This document shows, one piece after another, positions 13,711 through 27,112 of a DNA stretch of 64,000 bases. The number at the start of each line of letters is the position of its first letter. Within the stretch, counting starts at the first letter, position 1. The notes below the pieces were generated by a model. The model did no database searches and was not told where the DNA came from. It worked only from the letters and a program-made list of their open reading frames with translations. Source of the stretch: Allacma fusca (lineage: Eukaryota; Arthropoda; Collembola; Symphypleona; Sminthuridae); assembly GCA_947179485.1 (NCBI GenBank), contig OX359245.1:50331067-50395066 (forward strand). The letters are read 5' to 3'. The translations under genes were made by a program, and so were the position numbers.

Positions 13711-15122
13711 TAGTGCCCCTCATGGGTACAGGTTTTACCCGGGTATTTGGGTACAGGTTCAGGTACAGGTACGTATCAGGTATATACTTTTTGTACCCAT
13801 CCAATTTGGGTACAGGTTCAGGTTCAGTCGTTAGATACCTGAAAATTCAGGTTCAGGTTCAAGTATGGGTACAGGTACAAAAACCAATGTTTTGGGTATA
13901 AACCCATCAGGTACGGGTACGCACTGGGTAAATACCTGAACCTGAATGTAAAATACCTGAACTTTCAGGTACTTCTCAGTCAATAATAATTTCCAAGTAA
14001 TGCCTGTAAGGGTGTACTCACATAAAGCATGTTTTGTCCGTAATACACGTAAAAATTTTTTCCGTTACGGAGAAACCTCTCACATAAGTTCAGACCGTAT
14101 GTAATTACTTACGAAGTGTGAATGTGAGATGTCTGTTCGTAAGCGGTTGGAATGTTGCTTCCGTTTAGTTCCTTCCGTAATGCCGACAAAAATATTTACG
14201 GTTACGGAAGGAACACGTTTTATGTGAGTACACCCTAAAGGTGTTGTCGAGCTTTAAAAACTCATCCTAATTTTTAACCCTGAAACTTAAAATTTATATG
14301 TATAAGCTCATTCATGAAAACTAATTCGACCATATAGGAACACGTGGCTAGTTACCCAGCATTACCTGGAATGACCAGAGATTTTTTAGCAGTTCCTGGA
14401 ACTGGAGTACAGATAGAGCGAGCCTTCTCCTATGACCCAGATCTTCTGACGCATAAACGATTATATAATTGTGGAGATACGGTAGGAAATGTTTTTGTCT
14501 CCAGGCTTGGCTGAAGTTAAAATCTAGGGAGTTTGAATCTAACAAAAATTTTCCCATTGCAAAAGCAATTGCAGGTTGCAAAACAAATTCTTAATCGTTT
14601 AATTTCTCGGCATTATTGAACGTTTCGAAAATTTTACAAACTGCACTTGTATTGTTGCATTGAACTTATTCATATCGTAGATTTTGCTATCTATTACCTT
14701 TTCAACTTTTATGTAACCATTTATACTACTGATAATTCCAGTACTAAGTCATGCTTTCGAAGAATAAAAAATAAAAATTACTCTAATATGATAAATACAC
14801 TTATTAAGTCAAAATGTCTTGGTCGCAGATATTTTTAATTTTTATTTCGTGTAATATCTTTGGTAATCCATTAAATTAGTACAATCGAAAATACCCGGGT
14901 AGGTTCAGGTACTTTTAAAATATACCCGGTACAGGTACTTCTTTGAGTACTTTTCAGGTACAGGTACTCCCGATTTAGTTTGAGTACGGGTACAGGTTCA
15001 GGAAAACTGAACCCAGGTATTCAGGTACAGGTACGGGTATAGGTTCAAAAAATTTATGTACTCATGATTCAGGTACAGGTTCAGGTCCACGTACAGCATT
15101 TTTGTACCCATGCGGGGCACTA
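13711..15122. mobile_element. hAT-type MITE with GGTACAGG minisatellite arms (level 3 of nest)
   Basis: The left end TAGTGCCCCTCATGGGTACA pairs with the complement of the right end, TAGTGCCCCGCATGGGTACA, one mismatch in 20. A perfect 8-bp duplication GTGAGGAG lies at 13703-13710 and 15123-15130. The arms are GGGTACAGGTTCAGG-type repeats. The middle is unique sequence and contains the small Harbinger-like element at 14010-14235. Confidence 0.88.
14010..14235. mobile_element. small PIF/Harbinger-like MITE (level 4 of nest)
   Basis: A perfect inverted pair GGGTGTACTCACATAAA / TTTATGTGAGTACACCC bounds 226 bp. TAA is duplicated on each side (14007-14009 and 14236-14238). Interior TCCGTWACGG motifs also form inverted pairs. 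No coding capacity. Confidence 0.8.
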
Positions 15123-16817
15123 GTGAGGAGGCAATTTTATCTACGTGAATTTTTGATTATATATATTATGGGTTATATAAATATGTATACATTATAGATA
15201 TACTAATATTTTAAGTGTTTCTTGTAAATATATGTTGAAGGATGAAATTTTACAATATTTTAGCCTTGGAAGGCTTAAAGACAAAGACAGGCTAGTTCAT
15301 TTGTGCACCTTTGTTTCATTATGCATGTGAAACATGAATATCATCTTGCCACGAATCAAAAATGCACAGATCATTTTGCCTCTTCGCTGACGGTTTACAC
15401 TGTATATCAGTTAACTTGCAATTACAAATTGCAATTGCACTTGCAATTGTACTTATCGGTGCAATTACTGCCAAATGTTTTTGCAATTGCCTTACCAACT
15501 GCAAGTAACTTATGAACTAATTGCAAGTTCCACTTCGGTTTTTTGCATGATTTAATTGCCGCATTTTAGCAAGTACCAGTTACGGCATTACCAGTACTTG
15601 CATTATCAATTATAATTGTAATTGCAAGTTCGGTTATTCCCAAAACTTGCACCGACAGAAACACTACTTACAATGATTACCCAAACATAATGAATATGCA
15701 TTTATTTGAAGAAATTCAACAGTAAGAAAAAAATTGAGCTTGGGTTAGTACCATTTAGGGTCAAAGCCATACATAAAAAGTATTCAATATTATTGAATCT
15801 TACCTTCGCTTTCCAAACTTCAGCCATTTTGCTATCACTTGATTACTTTGATTAAACTGCTGTAAACTACCACAAGTTAAAAACTGAAATTATCTACTAA
15901 ATTTAAATCGATGGGCAGTTCTGATTAAATACAAAGATTCCACCTCAAATTCAATTTTAAATGACCGTTGCTTTGGACTTAAACTTGAGGGGAGAGTTAA
16001 AATAACTTTTTAGGGGGGCGTCAGCCCCCTAGTAAAATGCCTTGTCCGTACATTCGTACGTCCGTGTGTCCTTCGCACGATAACTCAAAAACTACTATTT
16101 CGACTTCAGTGGAATTTTTTATGGACATTACTTGTGTCAAAACTAAGGCTGAGTTTGTATTTGGTTGAATTCGGCCAGATAGTTTTTGAGAAAAAAATTC
16201 TTGAAATTTTGGACTTGAAGTCAAATGACAGTTATCTCTAAAATTACTGAACGTATTTCAGTGATTTTTTTTTGTGCATATTGTTTATGTAAATATTATT
16301 GGTTATTGCCTATGTAGTTGAAATCGGTCCGATAGTTTTTTCGAAAAAAATTCTGAAATTACGAAACAAAACTCAAAATTCATTATACTTTGACGGCTGA
16401 AGCTGACGCCATACGCTAAGCCTCAAATTATCTCGTAGGGATGATTTTTGTAATAAAACTATAATAATATGCTTATTTTAAAGCAACCAGCAGCAGCGTT
16501 TTTTATACTCGAAAGAAAATGTTTTCAGTAAGTAATAAACTAGAAATAACTTCAAGAAAGAAAATTCGTATCGCCGTGCCTAATGAGGTGTTAGAGAATA
16601 ACGTTAGGATTGGGTGGTCAATTCTACGAAAGCTAACGAATGATAACAAGGTGGTACGTGGGTCTAGAATTTTCGGGAAAATGATAACGCTATATGTGTA
16701 CAGCCCCTTACATGAGGAATACGTTCCTTCTTCTAAAGTTACATTTATATAATGAATAGAGTGCTTATATAATTACATCAACCAGCTATAAAAAGCTTGT
16801 TTGGATCTTTGAAAATT

Positions 16818-19619
16818 TTATTCAATCAGGATCAAAGTGACGGAAATATTAGAAATGACCCCGAAAGTGGTGAGCATTGTTGTGGGGCAAAAGTAATAAA
16901 TCCATCCGATTCGGATCATAAATGGTGCCATTCCCTGGAGTGCCTTTCTGGTAACCAGTGTTGTCTTCGTCCCACGTGTCCAGGACTGGAGGTATTCAAT
17001 GGTCAGCACATTCACTCTTCCTAAAAGACTGTACAAGACAGCTGTGCACCCCATCATGAGTAACATGAAGGTGGGGAACAAAGTCAACACAGCAATCGGG
17101 ATTTTGTCATGGAGTTTTACAATATTGAACATACAAAAGGCGGGGCATATAATACTAAACAGCATCAAAGCTGGAGAAATTATTGAGGCAACACAGAAAT
17201 TGAAATTTGTATTCAAAACATTTAGTATTTGGTAATGTTTTAAGGCATCTTCAATGGTGACGTATGCATTCAATTTACTAAAGCTCGCTCTGAAAATAAA
17301 TCCCAATTAGGAGTCATCCAATTAATACACGCAACACTATGTCGAAAGCTCTGATGAACATGAATTTACAGTTTGGCATGACTAACTATGATTAAATTGA
17401 AAATAGAGTTGAAAACCATAAGACATAAATTTTAGTAATGTTAGTAATGCACTACCTTTTCAATCGTTTTAGCCAATAGTTGTTGACATTGACATAAACT
17501 AACAAGCATATAAGAACGAAGATAAATGTTGTACAGCATGCCACGTATAGACGTATTTCGAGAATGAACCAAATGGCACCCAACCAGCTTCGATGGACTT
17601 CTGGTATCCACACAAACAGGTAACGACTGTTGTCCATATCAATGAGAAACATTAGTAGTAGCAACAATGTGGATGGACCAGTTTGAAATGTGAACATCCA
17701 AATCAATAAATCACAACCATCGGTTTTTAGTCTCTTCAGTTTTGACCCGTGTAACTCTGTTTCATAAATAAAAATATTGAAGACAGTAAAATTCAAAAAA
17801 CATAGCAATATTCAAAGAAATCTAAACCATAAATATAACATGGCCAAATTTAAGTATGAAGTTTGTCAGGAGAAAGGTCTGTAAAAGTTTGTACAAAATT
17901 ACAGCCGGGGTGTTTTTGGGAAGTGCATTTCTAGGAATGGATGGCAATGGCACGCAAGAAACCAGAGCTGCGTTCAAGTTATTTTAAACAACTTAACTTA
18001 AACTTGATTTGAACTTGAAAAACTGTCTAAACGGGGTATCTGCACATGCACTTGATGAATCAAGTTTCTGAAGCAACTTGAGTATTCAAGTACACGATTT
18101 TCAAGTTCATATAATAGAATTTGAACTTGATAAAAGTTTGACGTTCAAGTTGGAAACATCACTTGATTCGAACGTAAACTTGATATTGTACATGAACTTG
18201 GTTATTCAAGTACGTTTTCATAAATTAATAAACATAAATAGAAATTTCGTCCACAACTATTATAGCTGATGATGGTTAGGCCGTAATTAAGTCACACGGA
18301 TGATTCTTGTTACTTTAAAATTGATAAAAAGTTTAAAATACTTGATCAAATAACAGTAAACATTGTAGTCTAATTTACAAATTTCCACAATTGAGAGGTT
18401 AGCAATCATATTATTGGCCTGTTCACATTAGTGTTGCACTCATCTGGTGAGTCTAACCAGCAGTCATATTCATGAGTATTTGTAGTAGTTAATTTTACGT
18501 AACCAATATTGTTTAAAAACATTTGCTGTTCATCTGCGCCATCATGCTTTTTAGCAGCAAAAATTATTTTTACAAATTTTGGGAATTGCACTTAAACTTT
18601 TTCGTAACTTCAGAACGGGAACAATAACTTCATTGTTATAATGTAACAAGAACGAGTATCGAGAACATCCTTATAAAACAATAAGTCCTGGACACAAGAA
18701 TTACTCTCGATCTCGACTCGAAGTTTCAAGTTACAAAATTGTCTGCAATTGACTTGACTTGAACTTGATAAGCACTTGAACTGTTCAAGTTATACTTGAA
18801 CCAGGGGTCGAATTTTTGTACCACTCCCTGGAAGAACATTTCTGAATTTCTCTGCTGAGTAGAATGTCCCTGCTGGGAGGTCTTTTACGTTTTAAAAAAT
18901 CCCTGCTGAAAAAAGTTCAACGATTTTCAAAATCCCTGTGGACAAAAATAATTTCCCTACAAGACGTCAAATCTCAGTCTAATAAGGTCAACCAATCTAA
19001 AAATCCCTGTTTTCCTAACAAATTTCCCGGAAACAAGCCAACAAATTAGAAAATTCCTGCCAGAAATATTTTTTCCCTGGGAAGAATCCTCCCGTTTTCC
19101 CACAAAAATCCGTTGCAGAGCTTGTACGCAGCTCTGCAAGAAACTTATTAAAATTGTGGTAACTCGGAAATTCGTTTGAATAAGTTTTGCTGCTATACAG
19201 AAAATTTGCCAATAAATATATCCTTCCATAAAGTGTTCAAATTATATACCCTGCAGATGCTGATCATATTCAATTATAGCATTCAAAATATTTCCCAGTT
19301 CCTTTCGCTTCAATGCCACTCCTAGTTGAAACATTCCAAAGAAAAAATACCCACATGCGTAAAAGAAATCAATGGTTAAATAAGCCGGACTTCTATCCTG
19401 GTTGATAATCCCATTCATGAAGACACAAAGCGTGTAAACACTTTGAAAAATGAACATTCCAAGTGTCGTTAACCAAATGCATAAATACAACAGATGTCTT
19501 TTAACACAAATAGTTTTAACAGTAGAGTTCCATTTGTAAGGAAGAGTACCAGTAACGGAGGAGAGTGCGAAGAAATACCTCAAACCATTAAAGGTAGCCT
19601 TTGTTAACATTTTGAACAA
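16818..19619 (-). CDS. multi-pass receptor-like protein C (gustatory-receptor-like family)
   Basis: Exons are 19250-19619, 17456-17756 and 16818-17289 (370, 301 and 472 nt), joining in frame into 380 residues. A second ATG three codons in matches the start used by the paralogues. Splice sites are G|GTATATAA with ACAG, and AG|GTAGTG with TTTCAG. The predicted topology has about seven hydrophobic segments. The last exon carries the GRVNVLTIEYLQSW and YYFCPTTMLTT family blocks. All three exons are open, so the gene looks functional. Intron 1 is unusually long because it holds the 1.17-kb element at 17963-19136. Chemoreceptor identity is inferred from topology, size and tandem arrangement. Confidence 0.72.
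17963..19136. mobile_element. hAT-type MITE with TTCAAGTT minisatellite, in intron 1 of gene C
   Basis: The left end CAGAGCTGCGTTCAAG pairs with the complement of the right end, CAGAGCTGCGTACAAG. A perfect 8-bp duplication CAAGAAAC lies at 17955-17962 and 19137-19144. The interior is rich in AACTTGAA/TTCAAGTT repeats. It hosts a nested GGGTCGGATTTTTGT element at 18805-19112, only about 24 bp from its right end. Confidence 0.85.
18805..19112. mobile_element. MITE-like element, GGGTCGGATTTTTGT family, nested
   Basis: It begins GGGTCGAATTTTTGT and ends ACAAAAATCCG. The inside resembles the copy at 4240-4624 (CTCCCTGGAAGA, AATCCCTGCTGAAAAAAG). The right end lacks the final ACCC, so this copy is slightly truncated. 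Confidence 0.55.
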
Positions 19620-20129
19620 TTTGGTTTTAGTGTTCGAATTGTGTTTGTAAAATGTATTACTTCTCTGTGCCCCAGTAGAGATGTACTACGTCTATAATAT
19701 AATATGACTGTCCTTATGTAGTTAATATGATGGTTAACATTGTTACCACTTCGGATGTGTTGATAAAATTGTACTTGTAAAATGAAATGATTACAACATA
19801 TCTGCAACACAATAATGATTCTATGACTCCGTCCATCTAAAGACCGTGGAGTTATACTTGCTTTTGACATTAACTGAAAATAGAATAAAATTATCTATTT
19901 ATCTACTAAAGTGTCCTGAACAATTGAGCCAATAATTACTATTATATTGAGCGAATTAGAATAATTTATAAATTATGGACACAATTAGTCTTCCTTGATT
20001 GTCATGAAGTTACCCTTCTACAATCACTAACACGTGCCACTGGTAGCAGTTGAGAAGACTGGAATAACATATATTTTTATAAATATTCGTTAAACACACT
20101 CGCGGATAAAACCGTTATTGACCATTTTA
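19620..20129. other. upstream region of receptor C
   Basis: No gene is seen. The promoter of receptor C should lie here, but no motif stands out. Confidence 0.4.
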
Positions 20130-20137
20130 AATTATGC

Positions 20138-20637
20138 TAGTGGTCGGACCAATTCAATTCAGAATTGGAAATTTTCGATTCGATTCGATTCGATTCAATT
20201 CGATTCAGTAGTATTTCGATTCGATTTGCAGCAAAGCCAAATCGAATGATTCGATTTGGGTACTGAACTGAATCGAATCATATCATGTGAATTGCAATTC
20301 AAACAATTCATCAAAACCGCTTCGGCTGCGCATGGGTACTTTTTTTCCGCATATTCAAATTCCAAATACTACGTATACCACAACGTTTGTTATTTTAGCG
20401 TAGCTTTTACTATACCCTTTATAATGTGTATACGACACTCCAGTAACATAAGGAAAATTTTGCATTTTCCCGCCTGAATCGTTCGATTTACGATTCAATT
20501 CGATTCACTGAGTGAATTGAATCGAATTGAATTGCTTTGGGGCAAATTGAATCGAAAATCGGTTTTTCGATTCAATTCAAGCTTCAAATTGAATCAAATT
20601 GAAAAATTCGAATCAAATTGAATCGATCCGACCACTA
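20138..20637. mobile_element. hAT-type MITE with GATTC minisatellite
   Basis: The ends TAGTGGTCGGACC and complement TAGTGGTCGGATC are inverted. A perfect 8-bp duplication AATTATGC lies at 20130-20137 and 20638-20645. Both arms are GATTCGATTC/AATTCAATTC repeats, and the 500-bp element has no coding capacity. Confidence 0.88.
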
Positions 20638-20645
20638 AATTATGC

Positions 20646-23529
20646 TACATTTGAAAAGGGAGTCGATTGAAATTATCCTCCTGTATTTATTATTAAAGGC
20701 ACGACCACAAACCAAACGTGCTTTCTTAATTACTGGTACTTGTAGTTATTAAAGTACAATATTTCATTCTAGCTTGGAGATAATTAATTTTTGTTTCAGG
20801 TTGGGTAACGTCTGTCATTAATTGCTCATTTTGTTATTGTATGTTGTATATAATTATACATATAATCGTGTGGAAGTTTTAAATATAGAACATATCTGAG
20901 CTGAATCAAACAAAGAGCACGCGCATCAATGAAATTCCGTAAAGTACGGATATTTCTTGCAATTATTTAATTAGATTATTTGCTATCAAAATTTCATTCA
21001 TAAGACATAATTTTAGAATATTATAGAACTACTAGAATTATTTATAGTACAATTTGCAGAAAATAATGTTGCCGTCAGTGGTAAATTTTTTTCGTTGGTT
21101 TCAAATTTCGTATCAATGAATTAATTTAAATGAGCAGTGTTGACAATGACTGATTTGAGGAGATCTCTTTCCTGGGGTATTTTTCCTGATGGCACAAACT
21201 AGCAGAAAATTTAGGGATGAGTTTGTTTGGAAACAATTGTTTAAAGACATTTTAATGTATGACATACATAAGGAAATAGAGCATATGAAGTTGTTTATTT
21301 ATAATGATTTTTTGATAATTTCGACATAATCAAAGATTTTTGGTGGCAATTGCCATGACTAACCAATTACAAATATACGGCTACAAAGATCGTTCAATTA
21401 ATTGAAACGAGTGATATGATCTTATTGACAGTATTTAAGCGAGGCGTGTACGTTAACCAGTAAAGAAGGTTTTGGAAGCTCTGCACACCACCAGCTCTGG
21501 TTCAGGCTTTTGCACTATTTTTATTTTTAATTTTTAGCACATACAATATGCGATCCTGTCACTAATACTAGTTCCTAGCTATAGAATAAGTGTGCAACAT
21601 TCCTAGATATGTATAGTCATTCATAGTCCTTTAGGTCAAACTTTCTCCTTTTATGATACTCGCTGGGATTAACGGGTTATTGGATGAGATTATCTTCACT
21701 CTAGATAGGTTTTCTTAGCAATTATATTTCCGATGTAGGCACACGTTACCGTGCTTGTATTTGTGTTCATAGTTGTAAATCCATAAAAGCAAGTTTTGTA
21801 TTTGTAGGTATCAAGTCCATACAGAGCGAAAACTTGTTGCCGGAAAAGTATAGCTCGCAATCAAATTTAGGATTTTTGTAATTTCAATCGATTAGCCCAA
21901 TTTGGGGTGAGACACATATTTTGTTAGGAATCAATTAGGTCATACCAGTTGTTCAAGTTGATGTTCGTGCATAGCAGTGAATGAACATCAGCAGTTGAAT
22001 TCTTAATGTATTTAGGGTTATAATGTAGGTCAGTTAAAAGTCTGTATTAAGATGATACAAAGCTTTGGTCCAGGGACTATTCGTTTCTACTATTTTACTT
22101 TTTTTAAAATTGGGGATTACATCCAAACACAATCCACTTGAATTATCAAGGTTTTAAAGCTTAATTCCTTGCAAATAGTGAGTTTTACGGTTTTGTTGGC
22201 CTGTAAACTTTTGATTTGATAGTTCTTTATGTTTCTAACTTTCTTTTATTTTGCTTAAGTTTCAAATAAAAAACTTAATCTTCCAGAGATATCATTTCAA
22301 GCACAACATTAGCTATTAGAATTTGTTACGTTCAGCCAGTTACGAAAATACTCGATTTAATGATGTTTAAGTCACACAAGAATGTAATTTTTGCCCTGGC
22401 CTGCCCAGGGTAAAAACTTTAGGGTCCGCGTTAAAAACAATTATTGAAGGCCATCAGATTGTAAGTGGAAATGCCCAGAAAACCATTTTGCAGCTTTGAA
22501 CCAGGTAAAAACATATTTTATTAGTCCAGCGCTAGACCAGACGATCAAGCAAGACAGTATAAGGTGTAGAGTTCAGACTTAACGAATATTTGTTTGAAGT
22601 AGTCCAAAGCAGTAAAACCAAGACGGTTTGTGCAGATATCCCAGAAAATCCTAATTTGCAACTACAAATAAGATTAAAATTTTTAAAATGAAATTTAAAA
22701 TAAATCTTCATAAATCACTAACATCAATTTTTCTAACCATACATTTGAGATTTGCTTAGAAATATTCTTATAAAAACATTACATATATAACTAATTGTGT
22801 CATATTTCTATTTTTCATTCGTATTAAAGCGTGTAAAAACTGGCCGTTCGCTGAGCATGCTATTTGCCGACATTCGACTTTATTTGATAACAAGGAGATA
22901 AAATTGAATTGAAATTTGTGACCAACATTTTGAACCTGTAATGCTCCAATAAACATTTTCAACGACGGTGTAAAAGTACAGCTTTTTAACAATTGTCATG
23001 TAATATATTTCAGAATATAATAGCACCATGTCACCCAGCAGACTTATACATTACATTGCCCATAGCCAGCAACAGCAACCAATAAAAATGTTTCCAAATT
23101 ACATTGCATTATGTGCGTATGTATATGTATGTACAGGAACTAGAACCTCAAATAATTAGTCAAAATATTTCTGTAATCTGTTTAATGCAATTTACAGCCT
23201 ATTGTTATCCGTAACTTAAGTTTGTTGGGATGATTCTCAATAACAGAATTTTTATTTTCAATAGCAATTTTCATGAATGTTCCGGGATCCCTGGTATAGT
23301 TATGCAGTTCAGGTTAGTTAGGTTTAGATCTATAAGAATATACCTTTTGTTTGATCGCGTTTCTTAGCGTATTCACATGTATGAATCTATCACAGTGTCA
23401 TTTTCGCCCCTTTTGGAAAATAAAATTATGTACGTATTTTTCTTTTCTTCTTAACTTTTCTTTATATAATGACTAGCGTGCTTACATGAATCTTTTTTTT
23501 AAACTGTTTATTTATATATTGGCAAGATA
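20646..23529. other. gene-free stretch
   Basis: AT-rich DNA without a recognisable gene or a well-bounded repeat. It lies between the GATTC-type element and the 3' end of receptor D. Confidence 0.4.
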
Positions 23530-25024
23530 TTAACCAATCAGGATCGAAGTGATGGAAACATTAGAAATGACCCCGAAAGTTGTCAGCACTGTTGTCGGGC
23601 AAAAGTAATAAACCCAGCCAATTCGAATCATCAATGATGACATTCCCTGGAATGCCATTTTGGTAACCAGTGTTGCCTTCGTTCCACGTGTCCAGGACTG
23701 GAGGTATTCAGTGGTCAGCACATTTACTCTTCCTAAAAGCCTATACAGCACAGATGTGCACGCCATCATGAGCAACATGAATGTTGGGAACATAGCCAAT
23801 ACGGCAATCGGGATTTTGTCATGGAGTTTTACAATATTGAACAAACAAAAGGCGGGGCAGATGATGCTGAAGGTCATCAAAGCTGGCGAAATTATGGAGG
23901 CAACACAGAAATTGAAATTTATATTCAAAACATTCATTATTCGATAAAATTTTAATCCGTCTTCGGCGGTGACGTGAGCATTCAGTTTTTTAAAGCTCGC
24001 TCTGAAAATCATAATTAGGAATCCTACATTTACTGCTCGTAACACCAAGGTACAAGATCTGATGATTCATGTAAACCATAAGACATAAATTTTAGTAATG
24101 TTAGTAATGCAATACCTTTTCAAATGTTTCAGCCAATAGTTGTTGACATTGACATAAACTAAAAAGCAGATGAGAACGAAGATAAATGTAGTACCGCATG
24201 CTAAATAAATGCGTATTTCTAGAATGAACCAAATGACGCCCAACCAGCTTCGATGGACTTCTGGTATCCACACAAACAGATAGCGAATGTTGTCCACATC
24301 AATAAGAAACATTAGTAAAAGGAACAAAGTGCATGGAAAAATTTGAAATGTGAACATCCAAATCATTAAATCGCAACCATCGGTCTTTAGTGTCTTTAGG
24401 TTAGACCCGTGTAGTCCTGTTTGATAAAAATGACAATTAAAATAATTTCGAAGCGGTTCTTTGAGGGTTGTATTGAATCCCACCAAAAACACAGGTGGAG
24501 ATTTTGGGAGGAACATTCCTAAGTGTGTCTGATGAGCTTATACAATTGTTCATATTAAATTTGAGGTAAACCGGAATTTTTTCCTAATGTTTGTGCTCCT
24601 ATACACAAATATTTAAATAAAAGCAGCAATGAAAGTTGCACGATCAGTATTAAAATTGTATACCTTGCAGATGCAGATCATATTCAAATATGGCATTCAC
24701 AATATTTCCCAATTCCTTTGCCTTCAGTGCCACTCCAAGTTGAAACATTGCAAAGAAAAAGTAGCCAACTGTGTAAAAGAAATCAATTGCTAAATATGCC
24801 GGACTTCTGTTTTGGCTTATGATTCCATTCAGGAAGATACAGAAGATGTAAGAGCTCTGGAGTATGAACATTCCGAGTGTGGATAACCAAAGGCATAAAG
24901 AAAATACATTCGTTTTAACACCAATTCTTTTAGTGGTAGTATTCCATTTACAAGGAAGAGTACCAGTAACGGAGGAGACTGCAAAGAAATATCTTAGACC
25001 TATAAAAGTGGCTTTCGTTAACAT
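23530..25024 (-). CDS. multi-pass receptor-like protein D (gustatory-receptor-like family)
   Basis: Exons are 24664-25024, 24116-24416 and 23530-24001 (361, 301 and 472 nt), giving 377 residues in frame. Splice signals are G|GTATAC with ACAG, and AG|GTATTG with TTTCAG. All exons are open. The protein shares the block order of A, C and E: basic KRI-VK motif in exon 1, NRSPAYLAIDFF before a helix, YLFVWIP-HRSW in exon 2, and GRVNVLTTEYLQSW in exon 3. Its introns are short (247 and 114 bp) and hold no transposon, so it is the most compact copy and a good reference for the family's ancestral structure. Confidence 0.72.
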
Positions 25025-26252
25025 TTTTAACGCTTTGATTATGTTGAATAAATTTTACTATTAAAGTGGATTTGCCACAACATACCTCACAACCTGACAC
25101 TCAATATAGACGCCTACGACTCTCTAAGTCTAAAAACCATGGAGGTAAATTTCCTGGAAAGTTGAGTAAATTCAGCTACATACCCCGCTATTGTGGGCTG
25201 AAGCAATAAAGGTATTAATAATTTGATTACAGCGGACAATGAGCGGATTGCGTTAATTTACTAATTGAAGGCATTTTGTAATTAGTCGTCCTTAATCCTC
25301 ATGAAGCAACTTACTTGGAGTGACTATGTAAATATTTCAGTGTGTCACCCATTAATTTTGCAGGCTGGAATATCTTCGCAATATCTAAAGAACACACGCG
25401 CTTGTGGATCAAAACTTGAAAGCCTTAAATAGTAGATGATGCGATATTTGATGAAAGGGCTTAAGCACTAAATTGATCTTGAAAAGCATAATATATGCAT
25501 AAGACACCTCTTAGCAGTAAAAGAATGCACTATCCATATCTAACCTAAGCTTCATTCAGCAGTAATTTACACGTATGGTAGCTATTCTTTGTTAACATAG
25601 ATATTCTTTGAATCCAAATGCATGCCGCGATAAGCATTTCTCTGTGTAATAACCCCAGTCAGCATGTTCAGCAGGGCAGGTGTTTAAACTAGCTGAGACA
25701 CAGTGCAACGGATTTGGCTCCCCGTCCGCTTCTAATAACTGCACAATGAAATTCTCCTTCAATCGATTTGCTAAAACCGTAAAAGCCAACTTGCTCCCAC
25801 CAGTAAGATATGACCAAGAGATTTATCTCATTTCAGGGGTCGGATGTTTGTAAAACTCCCTGGAAGATAATTTCGGAATTGTTTTGCGGAATTTTAAGTC
25901 AATTTAGAAAGGTTCCCAACAAATTTAAAAATCCTTGTTGGCAAAAATTATTTAATACAAACCGTCCAATACATGTCAACTAAAAATCCTTTTACATAAA
26001 AAAAATGTCCTCAAGCACGCTAAAACACAAACGAATATTATTCCATTTAATGAAATACAAATTGTGTACAAATCTACATATTCAATTAAATCCCGACGGG
26101 AAAACATTTGAACTATTTGGGTTACCAGTGATGAGATCAAATGTTTCATTCGTGTCCGAAGGTATAATCAAAAAATTCAGAAAACAGTTGCGTGTGTGAT
26201 TCGACCTTACAAATACTAGGGGATTACTACAAGGTGCTAAAGAGCCCAGCGC
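25025..26252. other. upstream region of receptor D with a repeat fragment
   Basis: No gene is seen. A GGGGTCGGATGTTTGTAA terminus at 25836 followed by CTCCCTGGAAGA marks a degraded copy of the GGGTCGGATTTTTGT family running to about 26010. Confidence 0.45.
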
Positions 26253-27104
26253 CAGAGCTGCTTTCAGGTAGCAAGAAATCAAGATCCGTACGTGAACCCG
26301 ACCCGCACCAGCAATATCAGGCTAATTTTTTTGGCCCTCCGGATCCGAGTTAATATCCGCACCTGTCAGGTATTTTTGGATCAAGTATTGCTTGGCTACC
26401 CACACCTGAAAACATACCTGAGGTGCGGATCTCAAAACAAACCCGAACCCGACTATCATTCATTTTGTAAGAAAACATAAGTTCTATTCTAAAAATTTAT
26501 CAAAGTAAATTGTAATTACAAATGGCGTTAAGTTACAAATGCAAAAATTTGTACTAATTTTAAAGGACAAGCAGCACAAAAAGAAGCTATTGAAGCTTTT
26601 CCAAGCATTCTCTGAGTGATAGTTTTAGAAAGAGACCGCAGATAATCATCATGCTTTTCAAATTTTAAGTCACAAGTATACACGAAATAGATCCCAAATC
26701 GATGGTGTCTATGTCTGCTATGGCGGCTCTCATGCATCACTAAAACCCACGTGCCCTTCAGTTATGTGAAGCTACATTAACGTTCAGTTCAGGTTTAGAG
26801 TTTCATTCACGTGAACTTAAAGTTAAATTATTGCGTTAAAAAATATTTCAAAAATACCTGAAATTGCAAGTTCGGGTTCAGGTATTTGGATTCGTCGTAC
26901 CGAACCTGTACCTGACATTGAGCTCAGGTATATTTTTTAAACCCAAACTTGATCGTAACCCGACCTGTATTATCAGGTGCGGATCCTGGATGTACCCGCG
27001 CTTGACCCGATTCTCAGGTAGTTTTTTTTAACTGACCCGAACTTGCCCCGAACCCGACCTGACGGGTATTTTTCAGGTACTACCTGATACCTGCAAGCAG
27101 CTGT
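26253..27104. mobile_element. older hAT-type MITE with GGTTCGGGT-like minisatellite
   Basis: The left end CAGAGCTGCTTTCAGGTA pairs with complement CACAGCTGCTTGCAGGTA at the right. The flanking octamers CCCAGCGC and CTCTGCGC match at 6 of 8 positions, as expected for an aged duplication. The arms are CCCGACCCG/GGTTCAGGT-type repeats around a unique centre. Confidence 0.6.
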
Positions 27105-27112
27105 GCTCTGCG

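Larger units (their letters stand above)
13288..15666. mobile_element. hAT-type MITE with TTGCAAGT minisatellite arms (level 2 of nest)
   Basis: The left end TAGTGTTTCTTGTCAATTGC pairs with the complement of the right end, TAGTGTTTCTGTCGGTGCAA. A perfect 8-bp duplication CTTACAAT flanks it (13280-13287 and 15667-15674). The arms at about 13300-13560 and 15415-15660 are TTGCAATTGCAAG-type repeats. It is itself split by the element at 13711-15122. Confidence 0.85.
13099..16707. mobile_element. outermost element of a four-level nest, PIF/Harbinger-like MITE
   Basis: GGGGCTGTACACATACAACG at 13099 is matched by the complement of the sequence ending at 16707 (GGGGCTGTACACATATAGCG), followed on each arm by TTATCAT. 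TTA flanks both ends (13096-13098 and 16708-16710), the usual 3-bp duplication of PIF/Harbinger elements. About 1.2 kb is its own sequence; the rest is the nested insertion at 13288-15666. No transposase is seen. Confidence 0.7.

Noticed and set aside
16519..16752. 77-codon ORF MFSVSNKLEI...
   Set aside because: It runs through the inverted terminus of the Harbinger-like element and out into flanking DNA, so it is chance.
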